5,355 nucleotides of DNA from Planctomycetaceae bacterium (GCA_009776995.1 WRMR01000363.1:1-5355), one strand, 5' to 3'. Positions 1 to 5,343 are shown, counted from the first letter of the stretch. Notes: generated by a model not told the origin, from the sequence alone. Program-made: numbers and translations.

Positions 1-834
1 GAAGTGCTGATGAAAAGCCCCAGCGGCAAAATCGGCGACAATCTCATCAGCAAAATCATCGCCAACAAACAGGAAACCGAAGCGGAAATCGCCGAACAGC
101 GCAAAATGATCGCCGAACTGAAGGCGAAACTTGCCGGTGACGGTTCGGCAGAAGCCAAGGAACTCGTTTCCGTTGCCGACAACCTTGTACGCCGCAGTTG
201 CTGGATTTTCGGCGGCGACGGCTGGGCTTACGACATCGGTTACGGTGGCCTCGACCACGTCCTGGCGTCCGGGAAAGACGTCAATATGCTTGTCCTGGAC
301 ACCGAAGTGTACTCCAACACCGGTGGTCAGGCGTCGAAGTCAACCCCGCTTGGCGCCATCGCAAAATTCGCCGCAGGCGGCAAGCCGACCGGCAAAAAAG
401 ACCTCGGCCTCATGGCGATTTCCTACGGCAACGTGTTCGTCGGCCAGATTGCGATTGGTGCCAATCCGATGCACACGATCCGCACGATTCGCGCGGCGGA
501 ATCGTATCGCGGCACGTCGTTGATCATTGCCTACTCGCACTGCATCGCCCAGGGTATCAGCATGGAAAACGGTCTCGAACTGCAAAAAGAAGCGGTTGCC
601 TGCGGTTACTGGCCGTTGTACCACTATGACCCGCGTGAGGCGAAGCCGTTCACACTCGTCAGCAAGGAACCCAAAGGTGAACTGAAAGACTTTGCGGCGA
701 AGCAAAACCGGTTTGCGTTGCTCAAGCGTGCCAACCCGGAAGCGTCCGCCGCGTTCAATGCCGAAGCCCAAAAGCAAATCCTCGAACGCTTCAGGTATTA
801 CACCGCGCTGACCGAAGCGAAAACACAGGAGTAA
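1..834 (+). CDS. nifJ: Pyruvate:ferredoxin (flavodoxin) oxidoreductase, C-terminal part
   Basis: This is the 3' end of a gene that begins before the window; the frame is open from base 1 and stops at TAA 832-834, giving 277 codons. The enzyme family oxidatively decarboxylates pyruvate to acetyl-CoA and CO2 and reduces ferredoxin or flavodoxin in the cytoplasm of anaerobic cells. Visible here is the C-terminal TPP-binding domain. It has the GGDGWAYDIGYGGLDHVL segment around codons 71-88 (GDG at 72-74) and NTGGQ at codons 106-110, which together form the Mg/TPP site. YSHCIAQG follows, and its Cys (codon 181) matches the late cysteine that in the Desulfovibrio africanus enzyme ligates the proximal 4Fe-4S cluster (from memory). 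The GYWPLYHYDP segment is also typical of this family. The protein ends soon afterwards, without the extra C-terminal domain of the D. africanus enzyme. The ferredoxin-like and N-terminal domains lie upstream, out of view. The family call is very secure; pyruvate as substrate is the usual one for this long single-chain form. Confidence 0.96.
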   Translation, partial: EVLMKSPSGKIGDNLISKIIANKQETEAEIAEQRKMIAELKAKLAGDGSAEAKELVSVADNLVRRSCWIFGGDGWAYDIGYGGLDHVLASGKDVNMLVLDTEVYSNTGGQASKSTPLGAIAKFAAGGKPTGKKDLGLMAISYGNVFVGQIAIGANPMHTIRTIRAAESYRGTSLIIAYSHCIAQGISMENGLELQKEAVACGYWPLYHYDPREAKPFTLVSKEPKGELKDFAAKQNRFALLKRANPEASAAFNAEAQKQILERFRYYTALTEAKTQE

Positions 835-853
835 ATTCCTGAGTTCGATCCAT

Positions 854-915
854 CAGAGCCGCGATGGTTACGGAGCGATCTTTCCGCTCGATAACTCTCG
901 CGGCTCTGTTTTTTT
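854..915 (+). terminator. Rho-independent terminator of the oxidoreductase gene
   Basis: A perfect 11-bp stem is formed by CAGAGCCGCGA (854-864) and TCGCGGCTCTG (898-908), followed directly by seven T residues (909-915). The 33-nt apical part holds a second small hairpin, GAGCG (873-877) with CGCTC (885-889), so the RNA would be a long two-tier stem. It starts 19 bases after the stop codon. The T-run on only one side indicates rightward termination, which separates this gene from the repressor operon. Confidence 0.9.
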
Positions 916-956
916 CATTCCGCAATCTCACGATTGCGTCTCTGATTTTGTCGCGG

Positions 957-985
957 TGAAAATTTTTTTCAATTTTTTCTCTTTT
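957..985 (+). promoter_or_regulatory. AT-rich tract upstream of the -35 box (possible UP element)
   Basis: Runs of T interrupted by short A tracts lie immediately upstream of the -35 box of the repressor operon, where an UP element that contacts the RNA polymerase alpha subunit would sit. The position and composition are seen directly; the function is inferred. Confidence 0.35.
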
Positions 986-990
986 CCCGC

Positions 991-1019
991 TTGACGAATT
1001 ACTAATATTGTAGTAACAT
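991..1019 (+). promoter_or_regulatory. Sigma70-type promoter of the repressor/peptidase operon
   Basis: The -35 box is TTGACG (991-996, 5 of 6 matches to TTGACA) and the -10 box is TAACAT (1014-1019, 4 of 6 matches to TATAAT), with an ideal 17-bp spacer. Transcription would begin near 1026 and leave a 5' leader of about 148 nt before the ATG at 1174. No better promoter is seen elsewhere in the intergenic region. Almost all of the spacer is taken up by the operator-like dyad at 999-1016. Confidence 0.7.
999..1016 (+). promoter_or_regulatory. BlaI/MecI-like operator
   Basis: The dyad is TTACTA (999-1004), a 6-base spacer ATATTG, and TAGTAA (1011-1016). The arms are perfect inverted repeats. 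They resemble the TACTA/TAGTA core of staphylococcal BlaI/MecI operators (from memory of that consensus). The site lies between the -35 and -10 boxes and overlaps the first bases of the -10, so a bound dimer should block RNA polymerase. It sits upstream of a gene for a BlaI-family repressor, which fits autoregulation. Binding itself is inferred. Confidence 0.7.
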
Positions 1020-1026
1020 GACTTGC

Positions 1027-1036
1027 GACAATTGTC
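1027..1036. repeat. 10-bp palindrome at the predicted transcription start
   Basis: GACAATTGTC is a perfect palindrome, flanked by the wider inverted pair ATGAC (1018-1022) and GTCAT (1034-1038). It lies at the expected +1 of the operon promoter, so it could be a second operator or simply chance. Its half-sites do not match the upstream TTACTA dyad. Confidence 0.35.
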
Positions 1037-1051
1037 ATAACTCACCTGAAA

Positions 1052-1129
1052 GAAATTTCACGCAAAGACCGCAGAGAATTGTTTTAAAAAATCTCTGCGT
1101 CCTTTGCGCCCTCTGCGAGAAAAAATTTC
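1052..1129. repeat. Imperfect inverted repeat of the GCAAAG/GCAGAG type in the operon leader
   Basis: CGCAAAGACCGCAGAGA (1061-1077) faces TCTCTGCGTCCTTTGCG (1092-1108). Fifteen of 17 positions can pair, with a 2-base internal mismatch and a 14-base AT-rich loop. The element is framed by outer arms GAAATTT (1052-1058) and AAATTTC (1123-1129). The CTCTGCG word occurs again at 1111-1117. Such alternating GCAAAG/GCAGAG strings are, from memory, a common dispersed intergenic repeat in many environmental bacteria. It lies inside the predicted 5' leader of the repressor mRNA, downstream of the promoter, so it would form a hairpin in that RNA. There is no T-run after it, so it does not look like a terminator. 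Confidence 0.75.
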
Positions 1130-1173
1130 GAGTGGTTTCCTGGCGAAAAAAAACTAAGCGAAACAGGTAAAAC

Positions 1174-1563
1174 ATGGCTTCTGAAAAACGCAATGTGAAA
1201 ATCAGCGAAGGCGAAATGGAACTGCTACAACTGCTCTGGCGACTTGGGCCGTCACTGCTGTCGGTGGTTCACCAGAATTACGGCCGTCCGATCGGCTACA
1301 CGACGATTCAAACGCGGCTGAACCGCATGGTTGACAAGGGCGTGGTCACGAAAAGCGACGATTACCCGGCGTTGTACTCGGCGACGGCCAAAGCGGAGGA
1401 CGCTTCGGCACGGTACTTCGACCTCATCCGCCATCTGTGCGGCGATAACATCGCACCGCTCGTTTCGCACCTGGCCAAGGGGCGGCGGCTCCGTCCCGAT
1501 GAAATCGCAATGCTCAAACAGTTCATCTCGGAACACGAAAACGGAGGGCCGAACCATGAGTGA
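1174..1563 (+). CDS. BlaI/MecI-family transcriptional repressor
   Basis: The 129-residue protein has the usual length for the BlaI/MecI/CopY winged-helix family. The DNA-binding domain spans roughly residues 8-72. It has the family opening ISEGEMELLQLLW (10-22), the recognition helix region GYTTIQTRLNRMVDKG (41-56) and a wing ending near ALYSA (66-70). Residues 75-120 form the helical dimerization part. Aligned by eye with MecI, the Asn-Phe bond cut during induction falls at His99-Leu100, so the classic cleavage pair is absent. The ATG at 1174 is chosen because it opens the conserved N-terminus; a weak AGG lies at 1165-1167, six bases upstream. The gene is probably autorepressed through the dyad at 999-1016. 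Its stop overlaps the start of the M56 peptidase gene by 8 bp (ATGAGTGA), the typical arrangement for a repressor and its antirepressor. The regulated ligand is unknown; a beta-lactam role is not implied. Confidence 0.93.
   Translation: MASEKRNVKISEGEMELLQLLWRLGPSLLSVVHQNYGRPIGYTTIQTRLNRMVDKGVVTKSDDYPALYSATAKAEDASARYFDLIRHLCGDNIAPLVSHLAKGRRLRPDEIAMLKQFISEHENGGPNHE
1543..1547 (+). promoter_or_regulatory. Strong ribosome binding site that sets the M56 peptidase start
   Basis: GGAGG lies 8 bases before the ATG at 1556, inside the end of the repressor gene. It supports this start over the much longer open frame reaching back to 1331, which only shadows the repressor coding sequence. The ATGAGTGA overlap suggests translational coupling. 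Confidence 0.85.
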
Positions 1564-3571
1564 CATGCTGATTTTCCCTGGCCCGGCGTTGTTGCGGACA
1601 ACCTTGCTGTTGACTGTGGCCGGTTTGATCCTGTGGTTCGCATTGCGCCACCACGGGCACAGTATTTTCGCCCGGTTTGCCTGGTGCGGCATACTGCTAC
1701 TGGGCTGGTTTTGGTTGCAGGTGCCTTGTCAAATCCCTTGGCGGTCGGAACTTGCCGCGACGCAACCGCAAGTGCAATATTTCGCGCAAAGCCGCGAAGA
1801 AGGCAGGGTACATCATGCGGTGATCGAAGTCATGCAGCCTCCCGGCGATTTTGGCGTCTCCGAATCGTTGCGTGAAATCCCCATGCAAAAACTCAGCACT
1901 CCCGCGTCTCTGTCTGAAACCCAAACATCCAATATCCGGCAACTTGTCACAAAGTACCTGTTGGCCGTTTGGGGACTGGGGATGCTGGTTACCGTCTTGC
2001 GCTGGTTCGCTTCGTATTGTCAGGTTTTATGGCAATTGCGGCAAACTGTTCCTGCGGATGATGAAACGATGGCATTGTGGGCGGCCATTCAAGGTGGGCA
2101 GCCGATCTCCGAGCGGCTGCGTCGGCGTAAGCCGACTGGAATTCCAGTGCAGAGTACCGCACGTGACCGCTCGGAGATCGGTCACCCACCTGATCCCGCA
2201 TGTGACCCGGGGCCGGATTCCATTCCTGTTCTCTTTACCGAACGGCTTGGTCCGTCGCTGGTTTGGACGCCGTGGGGTTATCGGCTGGTCATCCCCCGTG
2301 AGGTGTGGGACGATCTTCCGCCGCACGCCTGCGCGGGCATTCTGCGGCACGAACTGGCGCATTACCTGCGACGCGACGCCTGGAAATCGTTTGCGGTCCG
2401 CATTTTGGCGTTGCCGCACTGGTTCAACCCGGTCGCGCACCTGGCGGTTTGGAAGTTCGACGAAGCCGCCGAGTGCCTTTGCGATGAAGCGGCCTGGTCG
2501 GGCAACACGGAAAGCCGCCGGGCCTTTGCCGAAGCCCTGCTGGCACTGCATGAACTGATGGAACGTTACGTGGCGTACCGGCCTGCGCTTTGGGGCAACG
2601 GCTTGCAACACCGCATTTCCCGCCTCATGAATCACGAGAAACGAAAGGAGCTTTCCCCGATGAGAAAGTTGGTTTTATTGACGATTGTTCTTGCCATGTT
2701 TGCCGCCGGACTGTTTCGCGTCGAACTGGTTGCCCGCACCGTGGTGCGTGAAAATGAAACCGTTGCGGAAACCGTGAGGGACACTCATCCGGAATTAACG
2801 GAACCGGCAACTGTTAAGGTTGTCCATGAAGACGGTTCGCCTTTTGCGAATGCCACGATAGCACAGTTCAGCGTACTTGATCCGAATGGTCTGGACGAGG
2901 CGGGTGAACCGATCTCTGGAAAGAGATCAATTTACATCACCTGGTTTGATGCCGACGAAAACGGCGTTGTGACGCTCAACCTGTCCCCACAGGGAAACAT
3001 CGTGCAGTATTCTCCCGGAAACGCGGACGAAGGCGGTTTTGTGGTTGTTTCGGATGACAAACCCACGGGCAAAAATTACACGCTGACCGTCAAGCCGCTG
3101 GTAATCGGCAGGATACAGCTTGTTGACAAAACGTCGGGAACACCGCTTGCCAATGTCCCTTTGAAATATTCCTTCCGTGCCGTTGTACGCAACGTGCCGA
3201 TTCGTCGTGTTGACGATCAGATGAAAACAATGACGGACGAAAACGGTTTCGCACTGCTCCCGCGCATGATTCAGGGATTGAGTTACCGTCTGACCTTGCC
3301 GGGCAACAAGCATCTCAACGATCGCCTCCTGACCATCGAGCAGCCGGCCGAAAACGGCGAACCCGTTGACCTCGGCACGGTGGCGGTTGACCCTCCTGAA
3401 GTGACAACAACAGCCGAAATCGCAAGCCCGGAAACAGCAGCCGGGAATGTCAGTGACCGGTTCGACCTGTCCGCACTTGAGGCCACGAAGGACGACCCGC
3501 ATAAGCTGGGATTGTTCATCACGGACGAAAAAGAGGAAGAAGGCCGCTGGCCAAATGAGACTTTGTACTAA
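1556..3571 (+). CDS. BlaR1-like M56 zinc metallopeptidase with two carboxypeptidase-regulatory-like repeats
   Basis: This 671-residue membrane protein is the likely signal-sensing antirepressor of the operon. Predicted membrane segments lie near residues 10-30, 38-56, 133-153 and 369-389. An outer loop of about 75 residues separates the second and third, as in BlaR1. The cytosolic zinc protease domain lies between segments 3 and 4. It has HELAH at 265-269 (His265 and His269 as zinc ligands, Glu266 as catalytic base) and ECLCD at 306-310, with Glu306 the probable third ligand. LPHWFNPVAHLAVWKFDEAAE around 286-306 is typical of the family. After the last membrane segment come two extracytoplasmic beta-sandwich (prealbumin/carboxypeptidase-regulatory-like) repeats, about 418-510 and 516-622. 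The second has the signature of a TSGTPLANVPL start and a TDENGFALL turn. A penicillin-binding sensor is absent. Residues 180-212 are encoded by a palindrome-rich insert. The stop codon lies at the junction with the IS, so the natural C-terminus may be lost. Confidence 0.88.
   Translation: MSDMLIFPGPALLRTTLLLTVAGLILWFALRHHGHSIFARFAWCGILLLGWFWLQVPCQIPWRSELAATQPQVQYFAQSREEGRVHHAVIEVMQPPGDFGVSESLREIPMQKLSTPASLSETQTSNIRQLVTKYLLAVWGLGMLVTVLRWFASYCQVLWQLRQTVPADDETMALWAAIQGGQPISERLRRRKPTGIPVQSTARDRSEIGHPPDPACDPGPDSIPVLFTERLGPSLVWTPWGYRLVIPREVWDDLPPHACAGILRHELAHYLRRDAWKSFAVRILALPHWFNPVAHLAVWKFDEAAECLCDEAAWSGNTESRRAFAEALLALHELMERYVAYRPALWGNGLQHRISRLMNHEKRKELSPMRKLVLLTIVLAMFAAGLFRVELVARTVVRENETVAETVRDTHPELTEPATVKVVHEDGSPFANATIAQFSVLDPNGLDEAGEPISGKRSIYITWFDADENGVVTLNLSPQGNIVQYSPGNADEGGFVVVSDDKPTGKNYTLTVKPLVIGRIQLVDKTSGTPLANVPLKYSFRAVVRNVPIRRVDDQMKTMTDENGFALLPRMIQGLSYRLTLPGNKHLNDRLLTIEQPAENGEPVDLGTVAVDPPEVTTTAEIASPETAAGNVSDRFDLSALEATKDDPHKLGLFITDEKEEEGRWPNETLY
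2093..2190. repeat. In-frame palindrome cluster inside the M56 peptidase gene
   Basis: Outer arms GGTGGG (2093-2098) and CCCACC (2185-2190) enclose a 15-bp perfect inverted repeat, CCGATCTCCGAGCGG (2102-2116) with its reverse complement (2167-2181). Each arm is also its own hairpin. The left one is GCAGCCG/CGGCTGC (2098-2104 with 2114-2120) and the right one is GTGACCG/CGGTCAC (2163-2169 with 2179-2185). Between them sit a hairpin with a GTAA loop, GTCGGC/GCCGAC (2121-2126 with 2131-2136), and a 14-bp perfect palindrome ACTGGAATTCCAGT (2135-2148). The cluster is translated as residues 180-212, an Arg/Pro/Ser-rich stretch just ahead of the conserved metalloprotease core, where related proteins (from memory) have a short linker. 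A second possible partner of GGTCAC (2180-2185) is GTGACC at 2202-2207. The structure is seen directly; its mobile origin is inferred. Confidence 0.8.
2644..2662 (+). promoter_or_regulatory. Possible internal ribosome binding site and start codon
   Basis: AAAGGAG (2644-2650) stands 9 bases before an in-frame ATG at 2660. This ATG opens MRKLVLLTIVLAMFAAGL, which looks like a signal peptide or signal anchor. Initiation here would give a separate 303-residue exported protein carrying only the two beta-sandwich repeats. The same segment also fits the expected fourth membrane helix of a BlaR1-like protein, so the full-length reading is sufficient and internal initiation is only a possibility. Confidence 0.3.
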
Positions 3572-3582
3572 ACTTTTGCAAA
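3567..3582. repeat. Left terminal inverted repeat of the IS
   Basis: ACTAAACTTTTGCAAA is the exact reverse complement of 5005-5020. The stop codon of the upstream M56 gene (TAA, 3569-3571) falls within its outer bases. Confidence 0.9.
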
Positions 3583-3598
3583 CATCCATTTCGTCCTT

Positions 3599-3623
3599 AA
3601 AAACATGGTATCCGAGCCATGTT
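3599..3623 (-). terminator. Possible weak terminator after the transposase gene
   Basis: Read on the minus strand, AACATGG (from 3623 down to 3617) pairs with CCATGTT (3608 down to 3602) around an 8-base loop. The T-run starts in the stem and continues to 3599, giving five T in all. It lies 23 bases beyond the transposase stop and inside the IS. The 7-bp AT-containing stem is modest, so termination may be partial. Confidence 0.45.
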
Positions 3624-3645
3624 GAATTGTTTGAAAGAGGTTGAT

Positions 3646-4920
3646 TCATTTTGCGGCGGTCAGGCCGAGTCGGCGCAGGATGTCTTGGAGTTTTTTTGTG
3701 GCGTAGCGGCCAACGTTTCGCACTGCGTCCAACTCTTCGACCACCCAAGAGATCATTGCACTCACGCTTTCGCGGAGCATCGCGCGGCAACCCTCGCCGA
3801 TCGTGGTCAGTTTCACGGACGCCCATCCACTCACACTCGTTTTATCCAGTTCCCGCATCAAAAGACTGTACGCCAGAAAGACGAGATACGTATGCCTGGT
3901 TTGGCCTTCGCCGTCTCTCAACTGACAATCTCCGAGGCCAAGTTCCTGCTTGCCGTCTCGGTGAAATGTTTCCGTGCCTGTCCAACGACCGCGATACGTT
4001 TCCACGATGCGCTCCGCGTTCCAGTGAATGCGGTTCGTCACCAATATCTTGCGCGGTTCGGCATCGTTTTTATGCCGCCACAAGATCACGATGCGAACCT
4101 TGTGGCCAACATTCGACATTTTCACGCACACGCTCAAGCACCATTGCTTTGTGCCGTCACTCGAAGTCACTTGCTTGCGATCCTCCGGCGGGATCGTTTT
4201 CGCGAACTCCACGACCTGTTGCTCAACGCCTCGGAACGCGATCTTGCGGTTGAATTTCAAGTCCGCAACGTAACCACGACTCGTTCCATCCGCATTTTTC
4301 AGGCTGTGGATGTGATTCAAAATTTCCGCCGACGAATAAAAACTGTCGAACGTGAACGTGCCGAGCACGCCCTTCTCGTGGCACCAGTCGATCAATTCAA
4401 GCGACAACTCCGTCATCTTCTTGAACTCTTCGCTCGTCCACTGACATTGCTCCTCCTTTTTGAAGCGACGAAACTCCAGCGGATAATGCTTGCGACTCGT
4501 CGGATGCACGTAGTTGATGATGATCAAGTCTTGCGCGTGCATGTAACGGCTGTCGGAATGATCCCAAAACGTGCCGCTGTCTTTGATGTATTTGCCGCTT
4601 TTTTCGAGGAGCACGTCGTCGAGCGCGATGATGCCGCGCTCGTGAAACTTCATGTCGTCGAAGTTTTGCAGCCACTTGATGCGTTCCTCGTTGAGTTTTT
4701 GCGCATCCCAATCGACTTCGGTCATGAACCGGTTCAGGCACGATGGATCGGAAGCGTTCGGCTGTTCGCTGGTCATCCCGGTGACGGTTTTGTTCGGGCA
4801 AATCATCAGGCCGGTCAAATCATTGGCGAGATGTTCGCGTTGCGGTTGATTGATAAAAAACTTCGCGATGAACGCATCCATCGCGTTTTGTACGACAGTC
4901 GGCGGCGTGACAATCGGCAT
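3646..4920 (-). CDS. DDE transposase, IS701/IS4-like
   Basis: The 424-residue transposase moves the surrounding IS by DNA cleavage and strand transfer. Counted from the chosen start, the probable catalytic acids are Asp101 in IIALDDVLLEKSGK, Asp192 in TFTFDSFYSS and Glu317 in YRGRWTGTETFHRDGKQELG. The last segment also shows the Tyr-x-x-Arg...Glu-(6)-Lys pattern of IS4-related enzymes (Tyr309, Arg312, Lys324). The LDDVLLEKSGK block and the K-x-x-LGL-x-x-CQLR region are reminiscent of the IS701 group. The ATG at 4920-4918 is preferred over an upstream in-frame TTG (4935) because GGAGGG (minus strand, 4932-4927) lies 6 bases before it. A TATACT box on the minus strand at 4985-4980 could be its -10, but no good -35 is seen at normal spacing. 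No frameshift or stop interrupts the frame. The exact IS family is less certain than the transposase call. Confidence 0.93.
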   Translation of the reverse strand: MPIVTPPTVVQNAMDAFIAKFFINQPQREHLANDLTGLMICPNKTVTGMTSEQPNASDPSCLNRFMTEVDWDAQKLNEERIKWLQNFDDMKFHERGIIALDDVLLEKSGKYIKDSGTFWDHSDSRYMHAQDLIIINYVHPTSRKHYPLEFRRFKKEEQCQWTSEEFKKMTELSLELIDWCHEKGVLGTFTFDSFYSSAEILNHIHSLKNADGTSRGYVADLKFNRKIAFRGVEQQVVEFAKTIPPEDRKQVTSSDGTKQWCLSVCVKMSNVGHKVRIVILWRHKNDAEPRKILVTNRIHWNAERIVETYRGRWTGTETFHRDGKQELGLGDCQLRDGEGQTRHTYLVFLAYSLLMRELDKTSVSGWASVKLTTIGEGCRAMLRESVSAMISWVVEELDAVRNVGRYATKKLQDILRRLGLTAAK

Positions 4921-4926
4921 AGGTAT

Positions 4927-4932
4927 CCCTCC
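4927..4932 (-). promoter_or_regulatory. Ribosome binding site that sets the transposase start
   Basis: The minus strand reads GGAGGG, then six bases, then ATG (4920-4918). This makes the ATG a better start than the TTG five codons upstream, which overlaps the region just before the site. Confidence 0.8.
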
Positions 4933-5004
4933 CAATTGGCCGTGTGACGAAAAATAACGATTTACTACCCCCTTTTACCAGTATAGTTTAGCATATTTTG
5001 GTAT

Positions 5005-5020
5005 TTTGCAAAAGTTTAGT
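5005..5020. repeat. Right terminal inverted repeat of the IS, with a subterminal partial copy
   Basis: This is the exact reverse complement of 3567-3582. Its AGTTTAG word (5013-5019) recurs in the same orientation 28 bases inward at 4985-4991, a possible extra transposase contact site. The left end lacks an obvious equivalent. Confidence 0.88.
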
Positions 5021-5311
5021 TATACAACAACGGCGGTGGCACTCAATGGCTTATATGTCGAAGGGCTAGTCAAGTGTGAGGAAGGCATACCGGAACTCGA
5101 TAAAAATGACAAACCGATATACAAACTGTCTGATTCAATACTTGTATTTCGGGGGACGAACAACCCAATTTCCGACCCTATAGGTTTTATCGTGGACGCT
5201 ATTTCAGATTTTGACCCGCGAGGTGTCGGATTTAGTCAGTATCTTGCTTTACGAAACGATCCTAAAAATCAGCTTAATTCTACTGTATTAACTAGCCTTG
5301 ACGCGATTTAA
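5021..5311 (+). pseudogene. Remnant of a lipase-like (alpha/beta hydrolase) gene, 5' end lost at the IS
   Basis: The frame is open straight out of the IS terminal repeat (a TTG at 5006 lies inside the repeat) to TAA 5309-5311, giving 96 host codons. No native start or ribosome binding site is visible. Counted from the TTG, the DSILVFRGT segment (43-51) resembles the N-terminal strand and FRGT motif of class 3 lipases and related hydrolases. A loop with SDFDPRGVGFSQYL (67-80) follows, where that family has a downstream G-x-x-x-G-F/Y segment. The frame stops before any GxSxG nucleophile motif, so the catalytic Ser and His are missing and no lipase activity is expected. The DNA is visibly more AT-rich than the rest of the window, which hints at acquired DNA. 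It may be the middle piece of a longer gene. The family match is by eye and moderate. Confidence 0.5.
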
Positions 5312-5343
5312 GTTATTTGTTATAAACGCTTTCCGGCGCGAAA

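Larger units (their letters stand above)
3567..5020. mobile_element. IS701/IS4-like insertion sequence, about 1.45 kb
   Basis: The element is bounded by 16-bp perfect terminal inverted repeats, ACTAAACTTTTGCAAA (3567-3582) and its reverse complement (5005-5020). It carries a single minus-strand DDE transposase that fills most of its length. The transposase is uninterrupted and both ends are present, so the copy looks intact. No direct target duplication is seen: the left flank ends GACTTTGT and the right flank starts TATACAAC. IS701 elements are remembered to duplicate a YTAR tetranucleotide. If the outer four shared bases are target, the element is 3572-5015, flanked by CTAA on the left and TTAG on the right, which both fit YTAR but are not identical. 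The left flank is the M56 peptidase gene and the right flank is an unrelated AT-rich fragment. Confidence 0.88.

Noticed and set aside
791..1045. An 84-codon minus-strand frame over the terminator and promoter region
   Set aside because: It would cross the terminator stem, the operator and the promoter, and has low-complexity composition without a ribosome binding site.
1052..1129. CRISPR array or attachment site
   Set aside because: Only one inverted pair and one short direct word are present, without regularly spaced repeats and spacers. No integrase lies nearby.
1331..1555. Upstream extension of the M56 peptidase frame
   Set aside because: It lies in another frame over the repressor gene and reads as an Arg/Thr/Ser-rich shadow. 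The GGAGG at 1543-1547 and ATG at 1556 give the proper start with a membrane segment.
1174..3571. Beta-lactamase resistance operon (blaI-blaR1-blaZ)
   Set aside because: No beta-lactamase gene is present, the penicillin-binding sensor is missing and the repressor cleavage pair is not conserved. Only the regulatory logic is shared.
2927..3826. A 299-codon minus-strand frame across the M56 gene 3' end and the IS edge
   Set aside because: It spans two unrelated units, is rich in Arg and His as expected of a shadow, and has no recognisable motif or start signal.
3619..4947. A 442-codon open frame on the plus strand running opposite the transposase
   Set aside because: It is antisense to a clear DDE transposase with catalytic motifs, has no ribosome binding site or family resemblance, and its start lies in a hairpin. 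It is a by-product of the codon bias of the opposite strand.
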